Made by a program: the position numbers and the translations under genes. Shown piece by piece: positions 1 to 7,419 of a stretch of DNA of 11,249 nt. Positions within the stretch are counted from its first letter, which is position 1, and each line of letters starts with the position of its first letter. Location of the stretch: contig JAOXYC010212683.1 in NCBI GenBank assembly GCA_028565715.1, positions 1 to 11,249 of the forward strand. Direction: 5' to 3'. Below the pieces are notes generated by a model. It was not told the DNA's origin. It was given only the letters and a program-made list of their open reading frames with translations, and searched no databases. This DNA is from Phoronis pallida (lineage: Eukaryota; Phoronida; Phoronidae).

Positions 1-748
1 TATTTACTTGATGTGTTTTGGTCGACTTTCATCAGGCTTGATGGCTCAATCAGACTGGAATATACTCTAAAAAAAAAAATGATTGACGTGTTTAATTTTA
101 TTCTATTCTTCAATTAATTTTTCTTTTTAACTGATTTTGGTATTTGCAAATTTATCTTTGAAATAAATGCAATTTCAAAATGAAAAAGACCAATTTCTGT
201 AACACTCGCAACAATCTTATTGACTTCAGATAAATTGATTCTTACAAGGAATGGGATGTAATAACACCTTTTATTGGATGACATTTGAAAAATCATAGGA
301 CAAGCTTTTGGCGAGTTCTATGATTTTTAATAAAAATGAATCCAACAAAAGGTTTATTACTTCCCATGAATTTGAGAATCATTCTATTACATAACGTCGC
401 CAATTTGCGAAAAACGTGAAGTTTTGAGAACTCGACTGAGACAATGTAATAACGCTTTGAAGTTACTTAATAGTGTTATGACATCGAATAGAAGGATATT
501 CTTATTGAAATCCAGTAATAGAATTTGATGCAAACAGATTGGTTGTGTAAAAGACTCTAAGAACATCAGAAATTTTCTAAGTAGTTCACTATCTATAACT
601 CTTATTTTTACGGAGTCTATGAAAACCCCCTTTCGTATGAACTATTGTGAGGGAACTTTCATTTTTCGAGTATGAATAAGATGAGACACATTTTATGTTG
701 TTTTTATATTTTGTTCTCACATTGATTACATTTTCTTCGTTAGTGTCT
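1..748. other. Non-coding region 3' of gene A
   Basis: I see no convincing gene here. The only open frame of note, about 60 codons on the minus strand around 114-296, has no recognisable domain and overlaps an inverted-repeat structure. The stretch lies beyond the likely poly(A) site of gene A. It holds an A-run near 70-80 and the imperfect palindrome at 251-367. I looked for USP5 exons on the plus strand and recognised none. Confidence 0.5.
251..367. repeat. Imperfect inverted repeat, probable old MITE/foldback relic
   Basis: The left arm at 251-298 and right arm at 318-367 are imperfect reverse complements around a 19-base loop. The innermost 11 bases, AAAAATCATAG at 288-298 and CTATGATTTTT at 318-328, pair perfectly. 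Outer blocks (ATGGGATGTAATA on the left, its counterpart on the right) still align with small indels. Weaker similarity may continue to about 165 and 440. No target duplication was identified, so the family is unknown. Confidence 0.5.
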
Positions 749-754
749 TTTAAT
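749..754 (-). terminator. Poly(A) signal of gene A (ATTAAA)
   Basis: ATTAAA on the minus strand lies about 38-43 bases beyond the TAG stop of gene A, where the hexamer should be. It is the common single-base variant of AATAAA. Genes B and C have the canonical hexamer at similar distances. Confidence 0.5.
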
Positions 755-791
755 AATTATTTGGTTAATAATGGTCACCCTGCTACTGGCG

Positions 792-2681
792 CTATGATAT
801 GATTGAATCTCCCTGCTGGATCAATCGTGCACAATACCTCTGGAAGAGTAGTGTCTTTATAACATAGACAACAAAACACAAGATTTGTATGGTTGGTACT
901 AGTAACAACACAAACATGAGAGTGTAGGCAACGGTCAGAAACGGCTGGTTCTCAAAATTCATATATTCCTGTATGAATGGTTTCCCATCAGCGCCTGTGC
1001 CTCCGGCCGCCCAGTATATGGCACCAAAGATAACATACACTAGGAAATACAGTGTAGTGTGCCAGAAGTGGAGATATTGCAGAGGGAAGTTGACCATCAT
1101 TAAATCCGTTAACATAATCACTGCATTAAGTATGTGCTTGTGAATGTCGGTCTCCATGTAGGCCACATGATCGTGTACGTTGAGAAACACGGTCCAGTGA
1201 AAGACACAGTCTATGATCGCCGTGTTAGCGCTTATGCTGAACAACAACCAAAGTAACTTGAGGTAGCATGGGAGAGGGCCGATGAATCTGCTCGACTTAG
1301 ATATCACCGTCTGGTTTGCTGTAGAATTGGCCCCTGTGCTTGGTAACATGCCTTTCATGTCTGGCATAAGAAGTCCTTCGTGGATTTGGAGAAGGTCGGT
1401 GGGGAGAGAAAACTTTCTCTTTTTTCCTGCTTCTGTTTCACCCTTGATTTCCAGTGTTGAATCTTCTTCATAAGAAATCGTCGACTCTCTCCTTCCTTTA
1501 GATATTCTTCTCGGCTTTTTCTCTTCGGTCTCTTTTTCAGGATTTGAGTTGAAGCTTACATTCGATTGCTTTAAAATTGTCGATACCTTAGACAATCTTT
1601 GGGATAGTGTGTCGATGTCACCTGCTTCGCTAGCGATGTCTCCTTCTATGAATTTCACTTCAGATTCTTTCCTATTTTCTTTTCTTAGAGCAGATGCCAT
1701 GGAACCCTTCTCAGACTGAGAATGTCTCCGCTCTCTTGTTAATTTCTGTGACTGTGCTCCAATAGAGATATCGTCACCTTCATTCAACGTAATTGATCGT
1801 CTTCGCGATTTCCTTTGAGCATCTTCTGGAGTCGTGGGTAAACCAGTTTTGCTGTTTGTGTCTTCACCTTTTGCTATGGTCTTACTACTGCCTCTGGGAA
1901 TCATGGGTTTGCTACTGCCCCTAGGAATAGTGGTTTTACTACTCCCTCTTGGAATTGTGGTCTTACTACTGCCTCTTGGAATTGTGGTTTTACTGCTGCC
2001 TCTTGTAAGACCCGTTTTGCTGCTTCCCCTTGGAAGGGTCGTTCTACTACTTGGATCTTCTCCCCTTGCTGTTGTTGATCTTACTGATTCTATCTGAGAA
2101 ACCCTATCAGATTTTTCCGATTTTGACATCCGCCGAGATGGACGCTGGGAGCTTGGTCCTATTGGTCCGAGAGCCGAGTCCCATCTATAAAATCTCTGTG
2201 ACTGGCCGTCGGGAATTCCCAAAGATAAAACTCTCGAGCCGAAGTAACTGATAAGACCATCAGTATGTTTGACAGGCTCCAACTCTCTTAATGACTGCCG
2301 AAATTGTATATTGACCACAACAGAAACCAGCAGGTATACATAAAGAACTATTAATGACCAGTTCTGTAGCTCTATAAGCCATTTGGCTGATATTTTATCA
2401 GTACGTGCAAGAAATGCAATCTCTATTGTGATGCATATTGTAAAAATTACCAAGAGTGCAATGCGATAGATTAGATACGGAATTGGTCCTATAGGCCACT
2501 GACAAATCACGAAGTCAATGTGGCGCCCATTGTAGGCAAAGCTTAACTTATCCTTAGCTGCCTGCTCTGTACATAGTTGAGTAATTGTTTTCTTCTGTAG
2601 CAGAAACGTCTGGTAGTCTTCTTCCGCTCTAACTAGATTAAACTTGGATTTAGATAGTTTCGGTGTTGGCGTCTTCAGCAT
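792..2681 (-). CDS. Gene A: rolling-stone-like multi-pass membrane protein, 629 aa
   Basis: This is a single-exon coding region for a plasma-membrane-type protein of the rolling stone (rost) family. The family is known from Drosophila rost, which is needed for myoblast fusion; the molecular activity is unknown. Residues 47-63 carry the family entry motif (F-x-Y...C-Q-W-P). Likely membrane spans are about 70-91, 105-125, 474-496, 515-537, 538-558 and 582-608. K100-W101...W108 lies before TM2, H541-T542 follows W540 at the start of TM5, and G-G-T is at 560-562. Between TM2 and TM3 sits a huge hydrophilic loop (about 126-468), most likely cytoplasmic and disordered. It contains six 9-residue repeats at 214-267 and R-R-x-S sites ending at S186, S296, S321, S394 and S400. 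A splice-acceptor-like CAG lies 16 bases before this ATG and the frame stays open back to it, so a short upstream coding exon cannot be excluded. Family membership is a confident call; function is not known. Confidence 0.87.
   Translation of the reverse strand: MLKTPTPKLSKSKFNLVRAEEDYQTFLLQKKTITQLCTEQAAKDKLSFAYNGRHIDFVICQWPIGPIPYLIYRIALLVIFTICITIEIAFLARTDKISAKWLIELQNWSLIVLYVYLLVSVVVNIQFRQSLRELEPVKHTDGLISYFGSRVLSLGIPDGQSQRFYRWDSALGPIGPSSQRPSRRMSKSEKSDRVSQIESVRSTTARGEDPSSRTTLPRGSSKTGLTRGSSKTTIPRGSSKTTIPRGSSKTTIPRGSSKPMIPRGSSKTIAKGEDTNSKTGLPTTPEDAQRKSRRRSITLNEGDDISIGAQSQKLTRERRHSQSEKGSMASALRKENRKESEVKFIEGDIASEAGDIDTLSQRLSKVSTILKQSNVSFNSNPEKETEEKKPRRISKGRRESTISYEEDSTLEIKGETEAGKKRKFSLPTDLLQIHEGLLMPDMKGMLPSTGANSTANQTVISKSSRFIGPLPCYLKLLWLLFSISANTAIIDCVFHWTVFLNVHDHVAYMETDIHKHILNAVIMLTDLMMVNFPLQYLHFWHTTLYFLVYVIFGAIYWAAGGTGADGKPFIQEYMNFENQPFLTVAYTLMFVLLLVPTIQILCFVVYVIKTLLFQRYCARLIQQGDSIIS
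1881..2042 (-). repeat. Coding tandem repeat, 6 x 27 bp (9 residues)
   Basis: Six in-frame 27-bp units encode residues 214-267 of gene A, each on the pattern T-T-I-P-R-G-S-S-K. Units 3 to 5 are identical at protein level. The others vary only in the first four residues (TTLP, TGLT, PMIP). Degenerate 11-residue relatives flank the array on both sides (TTARGEDPSSR at 203-213 and TIAKGEDTNSK at 268-278). The perfect period and frame indicate expansion by slippage or unequal exchange. Confidence 0.95.
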
Positions 2682-2697
2682 TACGAATTCTTGAATT

Positions 2698-2986
2698 CTG
2701 AAAAAATTATTTTTGAAAGTTACAAGATTTTTAACAAGTTAACAATGTCCCCAGCCTTTCTTTGGGAACATAATCGCTACTCACAAAAGAAAGCACCTAA
2801 CTCCTTGAAATTCGTATTTCGTAATAATGTCGTTGTAAAAAAGAAACGTAGAATTGTTATAGCTGTGTGGTTCCTGTCCTAAAAGCCAAATTGTTAGATT
2901 GATAATGAGAAACTTTCACCTTAACTGATGCGATTGGTGATATTGATGCGTTTAACGTCTTCTTTTTGCTGTTCATGTCAACTTAC
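2698..2986 (-). other. Putative 5' leader intron of gene A
   Basis: On the minus strand a strong donor (CACG|GTAAGT, exon ending at 2987) is followed 289 bases later by a T-rich tract and CAG (TTTTTTCAG, ending at 2698). Sixteen leader bases then precede the ATG. This fits an intron in the 5' leader just before the start codon. Genes B and C show the same layout, which supports it. It is a splice-site inference without transcript evidence. Confidence 0.55.
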
Positions 2987-3003
2987 CGTGAGGTCGTAAC
3001 ATT

Positions 3004-3023
3004 TGACGTCAGAATGACATCAT
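3004..3023 (-). promoter_or_regulatory. CRE/ATF-like pair upstream of gene A
   Basis: A perfect palindromic TGACGTCA at 3004-3011 is followed by TGACATCA at 3016-3023. These are consensus and near-consensus sites for CREB/ATF-type bZIP factors. They lie 17-36 bases upstream of the inferred donor of the leader exon, a plausible core-promoter position. An octamer-like ATTTACAT follows at 3039-3046. Binding is inferred from sequence only. Confidence 0.45.
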
Positions 3024-3658
3024 AATTGAAGAACGTGTATTTACATTTGTATTTCTGCTTTGTTGAAACATGTTCTGCATCGGGTTTACGTCGTCTTAGA
3101 TTTTTTTGTCTTTTTCATTTCGCAAAGTGTTTTTTTCAGGCTTTTACAAACGAACACAGAGGAAACATAGAAACACAATTCTGAAGCACTATTTAAACTA
3201 CAAATATAAATATGTTATTTAAGAAAAGTTAAGTAAATTATCTCATAGGGAAGAGCTTCGTACTCAGGATTGAAAATCGTGAGTTTGCCCCCTACCCGGG
3301 CCATCTGCTGAATCGTTGAGTAATACACTGACTTACTGCCTGGTAGGTGTAATGTCTGTACGTTTTGTCACTTCCGTTGCACACAACCTCCTAATACTTT
3401 ATTTTGCGACCGGCTTGATAAGCTATCTTTTGACCATTTTCAACTTACATAACACTTTATATCAGTAACAATCAACGCGAAGACCCCCTCAGCAGTTTTC
3501 TGTTCCTTATGCCCAGTGGCATGGAGCCCAGTTGGATAGCACAAGAAAGTTAGGGTCTTTCGAATTTTCGAGATTTTGAAAAGGTTCAACTTACAATTCA
3601 AATCGCGTGTCTAATAAAATTTAAGACATTTGAAGACATGTTTTTCATTCACAATTGA
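3024..3658. other. Intergenic region between genes A and B
   Basis: Beyond the CRE-like pair and the octamer-like site, this spacer holds an AT-rich upstream region of gene A and a SINE-like relic around 3246-3375. It ends at the poly(A) signal of gene B. No coding region or structured RNA gene was recognised on either strand. Confidence 0.5.
3246..3375 (+). mobile_element. tRNA-derived SINE-like relic
   Basis: The stretch begins with a degraded 3' half of a tRNA-like sequence. AGAGC...GTACTCAGGATTGAAAATCGT recalls an anticodon arm, and GTGAG-TTTGCCC-CCTAC is a decayed T-arm/B-box. It continues with GGCCATCTGCTG and a segment resembling the CTTGGGCAAGGCACTT tail seen in many animal tRNA-SINEs, here badly eroded. 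No intact A box, 3' tail or target duplication was found, so the exact limits are uncertain. Confidence 0.45.
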
Positions 3659-3664
3659 TTTATT
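3659..3664 (-). terminator. Poly(A) signal of gene B (AATAAA)
   Basis: A canonical AATAAA on the minus strand lies 34-39 bases beyond the TAA stop of gene B. This gives a very short 3'UTR like those inferred for the neighbouring paralogues. Confidence 0.65.
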
Positions 3665-3697
3665 TAGTAAATAACGACTACCAAAAATGCATCCATT

Positions 3698-5083
3698 TTA
3701 TCGAAGGCTGGAATTGCTAGTAAGTAAGTCCATCTTGTACTGGTAAACGCACGTGTACAACGTCATCCTCAATTTGTAAAGTCCTAAATAAATTAGTTGC
3801 ATTATCGGAATAACGACAAACAATGCGATAGCTACCACAGCGATTGCAAAGGGAAGGTTCTCTTCAAAGTTGAGAGACTTAGCCGTGTAGTGGTGCCCTT
3901 CAGAATCTGTCCTTTCCGACCCAATGGTGTAGAAAATGCTGAATACTACGTACGAACTTCCAAATAACATTGTGTGCCACAGATGCCATAAGTATACAGG
4001 ATACGCCACCATGAATGTGTCGACGATCATGATAAAGACGTTCATCCCATAGAAAGCATTGTGTATTGTGAAAGGTTTATTATAGTCATGCTCCAGGGAC
4101 CAATAGAGTATCGTTAATCCAAGCGATAAGTTACAGTTGATATTATAAAGTACCCAGAGTAGTTTCATATAGCAAGGTAAGTTTGCTACCCTTGCGGCGC
4201 AGATGTGGGTTCTTGACTGCAGAAGGTCTTGGCTTGTTTTAATCTTCGCTGTGGAAACATTCGTCATACTCCGCTCTCCAATGTTATGTGAACAGAGGTC
4301 TTTCATTTCTGATTGAACTTCTTCGGAGTTTAAGGACTGTATGTTGCTATCAGTAGCACAACTCGTGCTGGGTTTCGCATGGAAAGTTAGATTACGCTGA
4401 CTCTTCACCCTTTCGTAAAATGAGTCAAGTGACGTAACTGCACTGACGTTTGCTGACTTCGAAACTCTCTGGTCATCTTCACTGATGCTGGGTAAACAAG
4501 GGAAGTCCACGTGTAGTGATCGTTGAAGTTTTGCCTGAAGGCGATGAGGCTTCTTCTGCCTACGGATGGCCTGTAGGTGAAGGGGATGAACTTGTAGTTT
4601 GTCGATGTCCCCACCAAATCGATCAGGAAATGTCTTTTGTTCTATTTGACGAATATCTGTGTGCTTTCTTGCCCTTTTAGTTCGAATAAGCTGGGTAAAG
4701 GGTTCCACTTTCTTCTTTGATTGGTTAATTTTTCCGTTAACCAATTTGTATATTTGAATCATTGTAGCGAACACCAGGTACAAAAGTAGCGTCACACAGT
4801 TCCAATGACCAACCGTTACAAACCATTTGACATCAGGCTTGGTTTTGGTATCAATGCCCACGGTACACATTACAAACCACACTACTTGGTAAATCAGAAA
4901 CACAAGTCGATAGACGATAAATACTTGCGGTCCGACTGGCCACTGACACTGCACAAAGTTATCGATATCTCCATGGAATTCAAATGTGAACTTCGAAAGC
5001 TTCAGTTCTCCCCTCCAGCCCTCCCATTTCGGAGGTTTGGGGAAAGGTCTGTCAACTTTAGGATTCGTGCCCATGACAGACAT
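3698..5083 (-). CDS. Gene B: rolling-stone-like multi-pass membrane protein, 461 aa
   Basis: This is the second tandem paralogue, again with a single-exon coding region. The entry motif at residues 32-49 (F-x-F...C-Q-W-P) is followed by spans at about 54-76 and 93-113, with K86-W87...W94 before TM2. A hydrophilic loop of about 186 residues (114-299) is basic in its first half and Ser/Thr-rich in its second. Spans at about 305-327, 342-362, 368-386 and 410-435 complete the core. H367-L-W-H-T precedes TM5. The G-G-T usually found after TM5 is replaced by G-S-E (388-390), a deviation from A and C. The chosen ATG is the first in frame after an acceptor-like TTTTCAG 24 bases upstream; a second Met at codon 4 is an alternative. 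Family assignment is firm; the molecular role is unknown. Confidence 0.87.
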   Translation of the reverse strand: MSVMGTNPKVDRPFPKPPKWEGWRGELKLSKFTFEFHGDIDNFVQCQWPVGPQVFIVYRLVFLIYQVVWFVMCTVGIDTKTKPDVKWFVTVGHWNCVTLLLYLVFATMIQIYKLVNGKINQSKKKVEPFTQLIRTKRARKHTDIRQIEQKTFPDRFGGDIDKLQVHPLHLQAIRRQKKPHRLQAKLQRSLHVDFPCLPSISEDDQRVSKSANVSAVTSLDSFYERVKSQRNLTFHAKPSTSCATDSNIQSLNSEEVQSEMKDLCSHNIGERSMTNVSTAKIKTSQDLLQSRTHICAARVANLPCYMKLLWVLYNINCNLSLGLTILYWSLEHDYNKPFTIHNAFYGMNVFIMIVDTFMVAYPVYLWHLWHTMLFGSSYVVFSIFYTIGSERTDSEGHHYTAKSLNFEENLPFAIAVVAIALFVVIPIMQLIYLGLYKLRMTLYTCVYQYKMDLLTSNSSLR

Positions 5084-5107
5084 TTTGTCTCGAGTAGAAG
5101 TGATGGT

Positions 5108-5462
5108 CTGAAAATGAAATTTAAGATGATATCGTATACAGTATCCTTCATAGAATTGTGAAAGAACCTGACAAAATATTAGTTTTACAGAAGCATTGAA
5201 TTTTCAAGTTCGATTTCATTGCTGTTTTGCCTTGGATTGTTGAATTATCTCTACTAAAAACTAAATCCCTTCTGCCAAGGATTTGATTGGATATACCAAG
5301 AAGAGCTGTCAAAATCATTTTCTCGGATATCACCCTGCTGTTTTTCCTGCATTATAACTATGGAGACAGGTTATGAACGCAATTTTTTGAAAAAATATCA
5401 AAGCCTTGTGTTACAAATACTTCAATTAATTGGGAATTAATCTTAGTACCTAGTTAGTTTAC
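5108..5462 (-). other. Putative 5' leader intron of gene B
   Basis: On the minus strand CGACAG|GTAAACT (exon ending at 5463) is a fair donor. TTTCATTTTCAG ending at 5108 is a good acceptor, followed by 24 leader bases and the ATG. The 355-base intron would match the architecture of A and C. The donor is weaker than in the other two, so the 5' boundary is the less certain end. Confidence 0.45.
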
Positions 5463-5521
5463 CTGTCGCTTGATTGAGAAATCGGTTTAATTTCTTTTCC
5501 CAATATTGGCCTTTGTCATAA

Positions 5522-5543
5522 TGATGTCATTATGCTCTGATGA
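5522..5543 (-). promoter_or_regulatory. CRE/ATF-like motif upstream of gene B
   Basis: TGATGTCATTATG at 5522-5534, with TGATGA at 5538-5543, lies about 60 bases upstream of the inferred donor of gene B's leader exon. The same 22-base pattern recurs at 7844-7865 with only two differences. TGATGTCA is a one-base variant of the CREB/ATF consensus. Confidence 0.4.
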
Positions 5544-5844
5544 GCGTACTGTATATGCTGTTAAAAAACATTGTTTTAGGCATTTAGACTTGGTCCTTCC
5601 CATATCACCTGTTAGCACATGACAATAGTGTTCGATATTAAAAATGCACAGGCCTTTACTGGTTTCATAAAAGAATAAGCATTTTGTTAGTTCCCAGAGG
5701 TTGGTTGACTACGCAAAAACTAGACCAACAGGGCGTTAAAGTACCTTTCGAATAAGAATGAACCTTATCGGGCGTGTACGCTTGTACGCTCGAGCTTATC
5801 TGCATATAATAAGAAACCAAGCACGTTTGATAAAGTATCAACAA
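5544..5844. other. Intergenic region between genes B and C
   Basis: This is upstream sequence of gene B and downstream sequence of gene C, ending at the poly(A) signal of C. It includes a short near-repeat, GTGTACGCTTGTACGCTCG, around 5775. No gene or recognisable repeat family was seen. Confidence 0.45.
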
Positions 5845-5850
5845 TTTATT
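5845..5850 (-). terminator. Poly(A) signal of gene C (AATAAA)
   Basis: A canonical AATAAA on the minus strand lies 28-33 bases after the TGA stop of gene C. This matches the compact 3' ends of the other two paralogues. Confidence 0.65.
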
Positions 5851-5877
5851 CTTGTCATTTCATGGCAAACTTAAGGT

Positions 5878-7212
5878 TCACTCCATACTTTCTCGCCACA
5901 AAGTAAACGCGGTATCAGGTGTCAGTTGGTGAGATTCGTCAACCGTCCTCTGCATCATATTAGCATTGACTTGTATTTTGTAACGAATGTATCTCTGAAC
6001 TGCATACTCTCGTGTGTGGGCTATAGCCACGTTTACTAATTGAAAACATGGTATTACGAAGAAAAATGACACCAAAAGCACGAGGGTTGCCTCCTCAGGA
6101 TGATGCTCATAGTTGAGGAACCCGTTAACAAAAGGTCGCCCATCCGGGTCTGTTCCACCTGCCTTCCAGTAAATAAATGTGAAGGCGGCGTAAGCAGTCC
6201 CTAAAAGCAATGTATGCCAAATGTGTGCAAAACGAATCGGTATGGCAACCATAAATAAATCTACAGTGACGATAACTAAGTTGCTGACGTAATGAGCAGC
6301 ATGCTCTGTTAATTCTTCAGTATAATCAGTAAGTCGTGAAATCCAGAACAGTATATGGGCAACGTGCGTTGTCGTTGTAGTTATGTTTAGGAGACACCAT
6401 TGGATTTTATTGTACCATGGCAATGGGCCTGTGTGGCGCACTGCTTTGCTGTGCGTATGAATAATTCGACTTTCCATTATTGATTGGACATCGGGCAACT
6501 CGGCGGGTAGATCTCTTTTCTCATCATTCCCGTTTTCATCTCGTGGCGCAACCAAATGTTTTCGTTCCTTATAGTGTCTAACTAGCACCAACGTTAGACT
6601 GTATATTAGATATACGTAGATAAATACAGACCCCCAATGTCCTAGGGATATGAACCATTTTGCACTGCTCTCTGGCTGTATTAGTAAATGCTCAACTATG
6701 TACCAAAGTGCATTATACACAACTAAAACACCTCTGTACGCCGTATACTGCCGCTGCGTGAGCGGCCATCGGCAGCTTGTGAAATCACCAATATCTCCAG
6801 TATATTGAAATGTGAATTTGTCTCGTGAAAAATAACTCTTGCAGAAATTTGACTGCTCTTTCGATTCATTGTCCCCAACTGACTGACGGCTGCTATATGG
6901 TGGTGTAGATCGTTCACTGACAACGCTACAGGATGAAATCATTGTGCTTCGTGCTTCGGGAAGTTTCAAGGGTTCTCTCACATTCATCTTATTAGCATTT
7001 TTCCCACTAGAATGTTGACTACCGCGGAGTCCATGCAAATAGTGTTCACCTTTGCTTAGCGACATGCTGCTAGTAAGGCTTGGGATTGTGTGTGGTTGAC
7101 TCGTACGTATCTTAATCTCTGATTTGCCACTTTGCTGTTTGAGAGACCCCTGGGGTAAAGTCGTCTTTCGGTTACCAGCAAAAGTCGTGCTCGTAGTGGT
7201 CTGGTTCTGCAT
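5878..7212 (-). CDS. Gene C: rolling-stone-like multi-pass membrane protein, 444 aa
   Basis: This is the third tandem paralogue, single-exon. It starts with a Ser/Thr-, Gln- and Lys-rich, probably disordered extension of about 130 residues that A and B lack. The family core then begins at 133-150 (F-x-F-x-Y...C-R-W-P). Spans are predicted at about 158-178, 192-212, 268-291, 306-326, 330-349 and 373-397. K185-W186...W193 lies before TM2; the TM2-TM3 loop is only about 50 residues (213-262). H330-I-W-H-T and G352-G-T-D follow the family pattern. The ATG chosen lies 13 bases after an acceptor-like TTTTCTAG. The frame is open up to that acceptor, so an upstream coding exon remains possible. Function beyond family membership is unknown. 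Confidence 0.87.
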   Translation of the reverse strand: MQNQTTTSTTFAGNRKTTLPQGSLKQQSGKSEIKIRTSQPHTIPSLTSSMSLSKGEHYLHGLRGSQHSSGKNANKMNVREPLKLPEARSTMISSCSVVSERSTPPYSSRQSVGDNESKEQSNFCKSYFSRDKFTFQYTGDIGDFTSCRWPLTQRQYTAYRGVLVVYNALWYIVEHLLIQPESSAKWFISLGHWGSVFIYVYLIYSLTLVLVRHYKERKHLVAPRDENGNDEKRDLPAELPDVQSIMESRIIHTHSKAVRHTGPLPWYNKIQWCLLNITTTTTHVAHILFWISRLTDYTEELTEHAAHYVSNLVIVTVDLFMVAIPIRFAHIWHTLLLGTAYAAFTFIYWKAGGTDPDGRPFVNGFLNYEHHPEEATLVLLVSFFFVIPCFQLVNVAIAHTREYAVQRYIRYKIQVNANMMQRTVDESHQLTPDTAFTLWRESME

Positions 7213-7225
7213 CCTGTGCGATTCT

Positions 7226-7352
7226 CTAGAAAATACGGAAACCGGATATTACTGCTTTTGTGATTATGTTTTTCTGAAAGTACCTTTTGTTGGTAAATCG
7301 ATTTCTATTGCCTTTAATTCGCTATTCTTTTCTGGATGTATTAGTGACTTAC
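7226..7352 (-). other. Putative 5' leader intron of gene C
   Basis: A consensus donor, GGTTTC|GTAAGT (exon ending at 7353 on the minus strand), and a pyrimidine-rich acceptor, CCGTATTTTCTAG (ending at 7226), bound a 127-base intron. It ends 13 bases before the ATG. Position and motifs parallel the leader introns inferred for genes A and B. Confidence 0.55.
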
Positions 7353-7366
7353 GAAACCAATGATAA

Positions 7367-7380
7367 TGACGTTTACATCA
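7367..7380 (-). promoter_or_regulatory. CRE/ATF-like half-sites upstream of gene C
   Basis: Read on the minus strand this is ATGATGTAAACGTCATTA: two ATF-type half-sites, 14-27 bases upstream of the inferred donor. Gene A has the same two half-sites (ATGATGT and ACGTCA) in the same order at nearly the same distance from its donor, with a slightly longer gap. An octamer-like ATGTAAAT is nearby at 7404-7411. Confidence 0.45.
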
Positions 7381-7419
7381 TTATATCCGAGAAGTTTGAC
7401 AGTATGTAAATATACTGGT

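Noticed and set aside
1834-2251. Plus-strand open frames with L-L-L-P-L-G-I-V-V repeats
   Set aside because: They are the antisense reading of the coding repeat in gene A; the Leu-rich periodicity follows from the 27-bp units and has no independent support.
4828-4835. TGACATCA inside gene B
   Set aside because: It falls in conserved coding sequence far from the inferred promoter, so chance or codon constraint explains it better than regulation.
4805-5161. Plus-strand 118-codon frame opposite gene B
   Set aside because: It is antisense to the conserved N-terminal core of gene B; the minus-strand frame has clear family motifs and this one has none.
5148-5333. Minus-strand 61-codon frame upstream of gene B, possible alternative first exon
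   Set aside because: It lies wholly inside the proposed leader intron and has no convincing donor or similarity to the N-termini of A or C.
7124-7363. Plus-strand 79-codon frame as a possible USP5 exon
   Set aside because: It overlaps gene C's N-terminus and leader intron in antisense and shows no UBA, ZnF or Cys-box residues.
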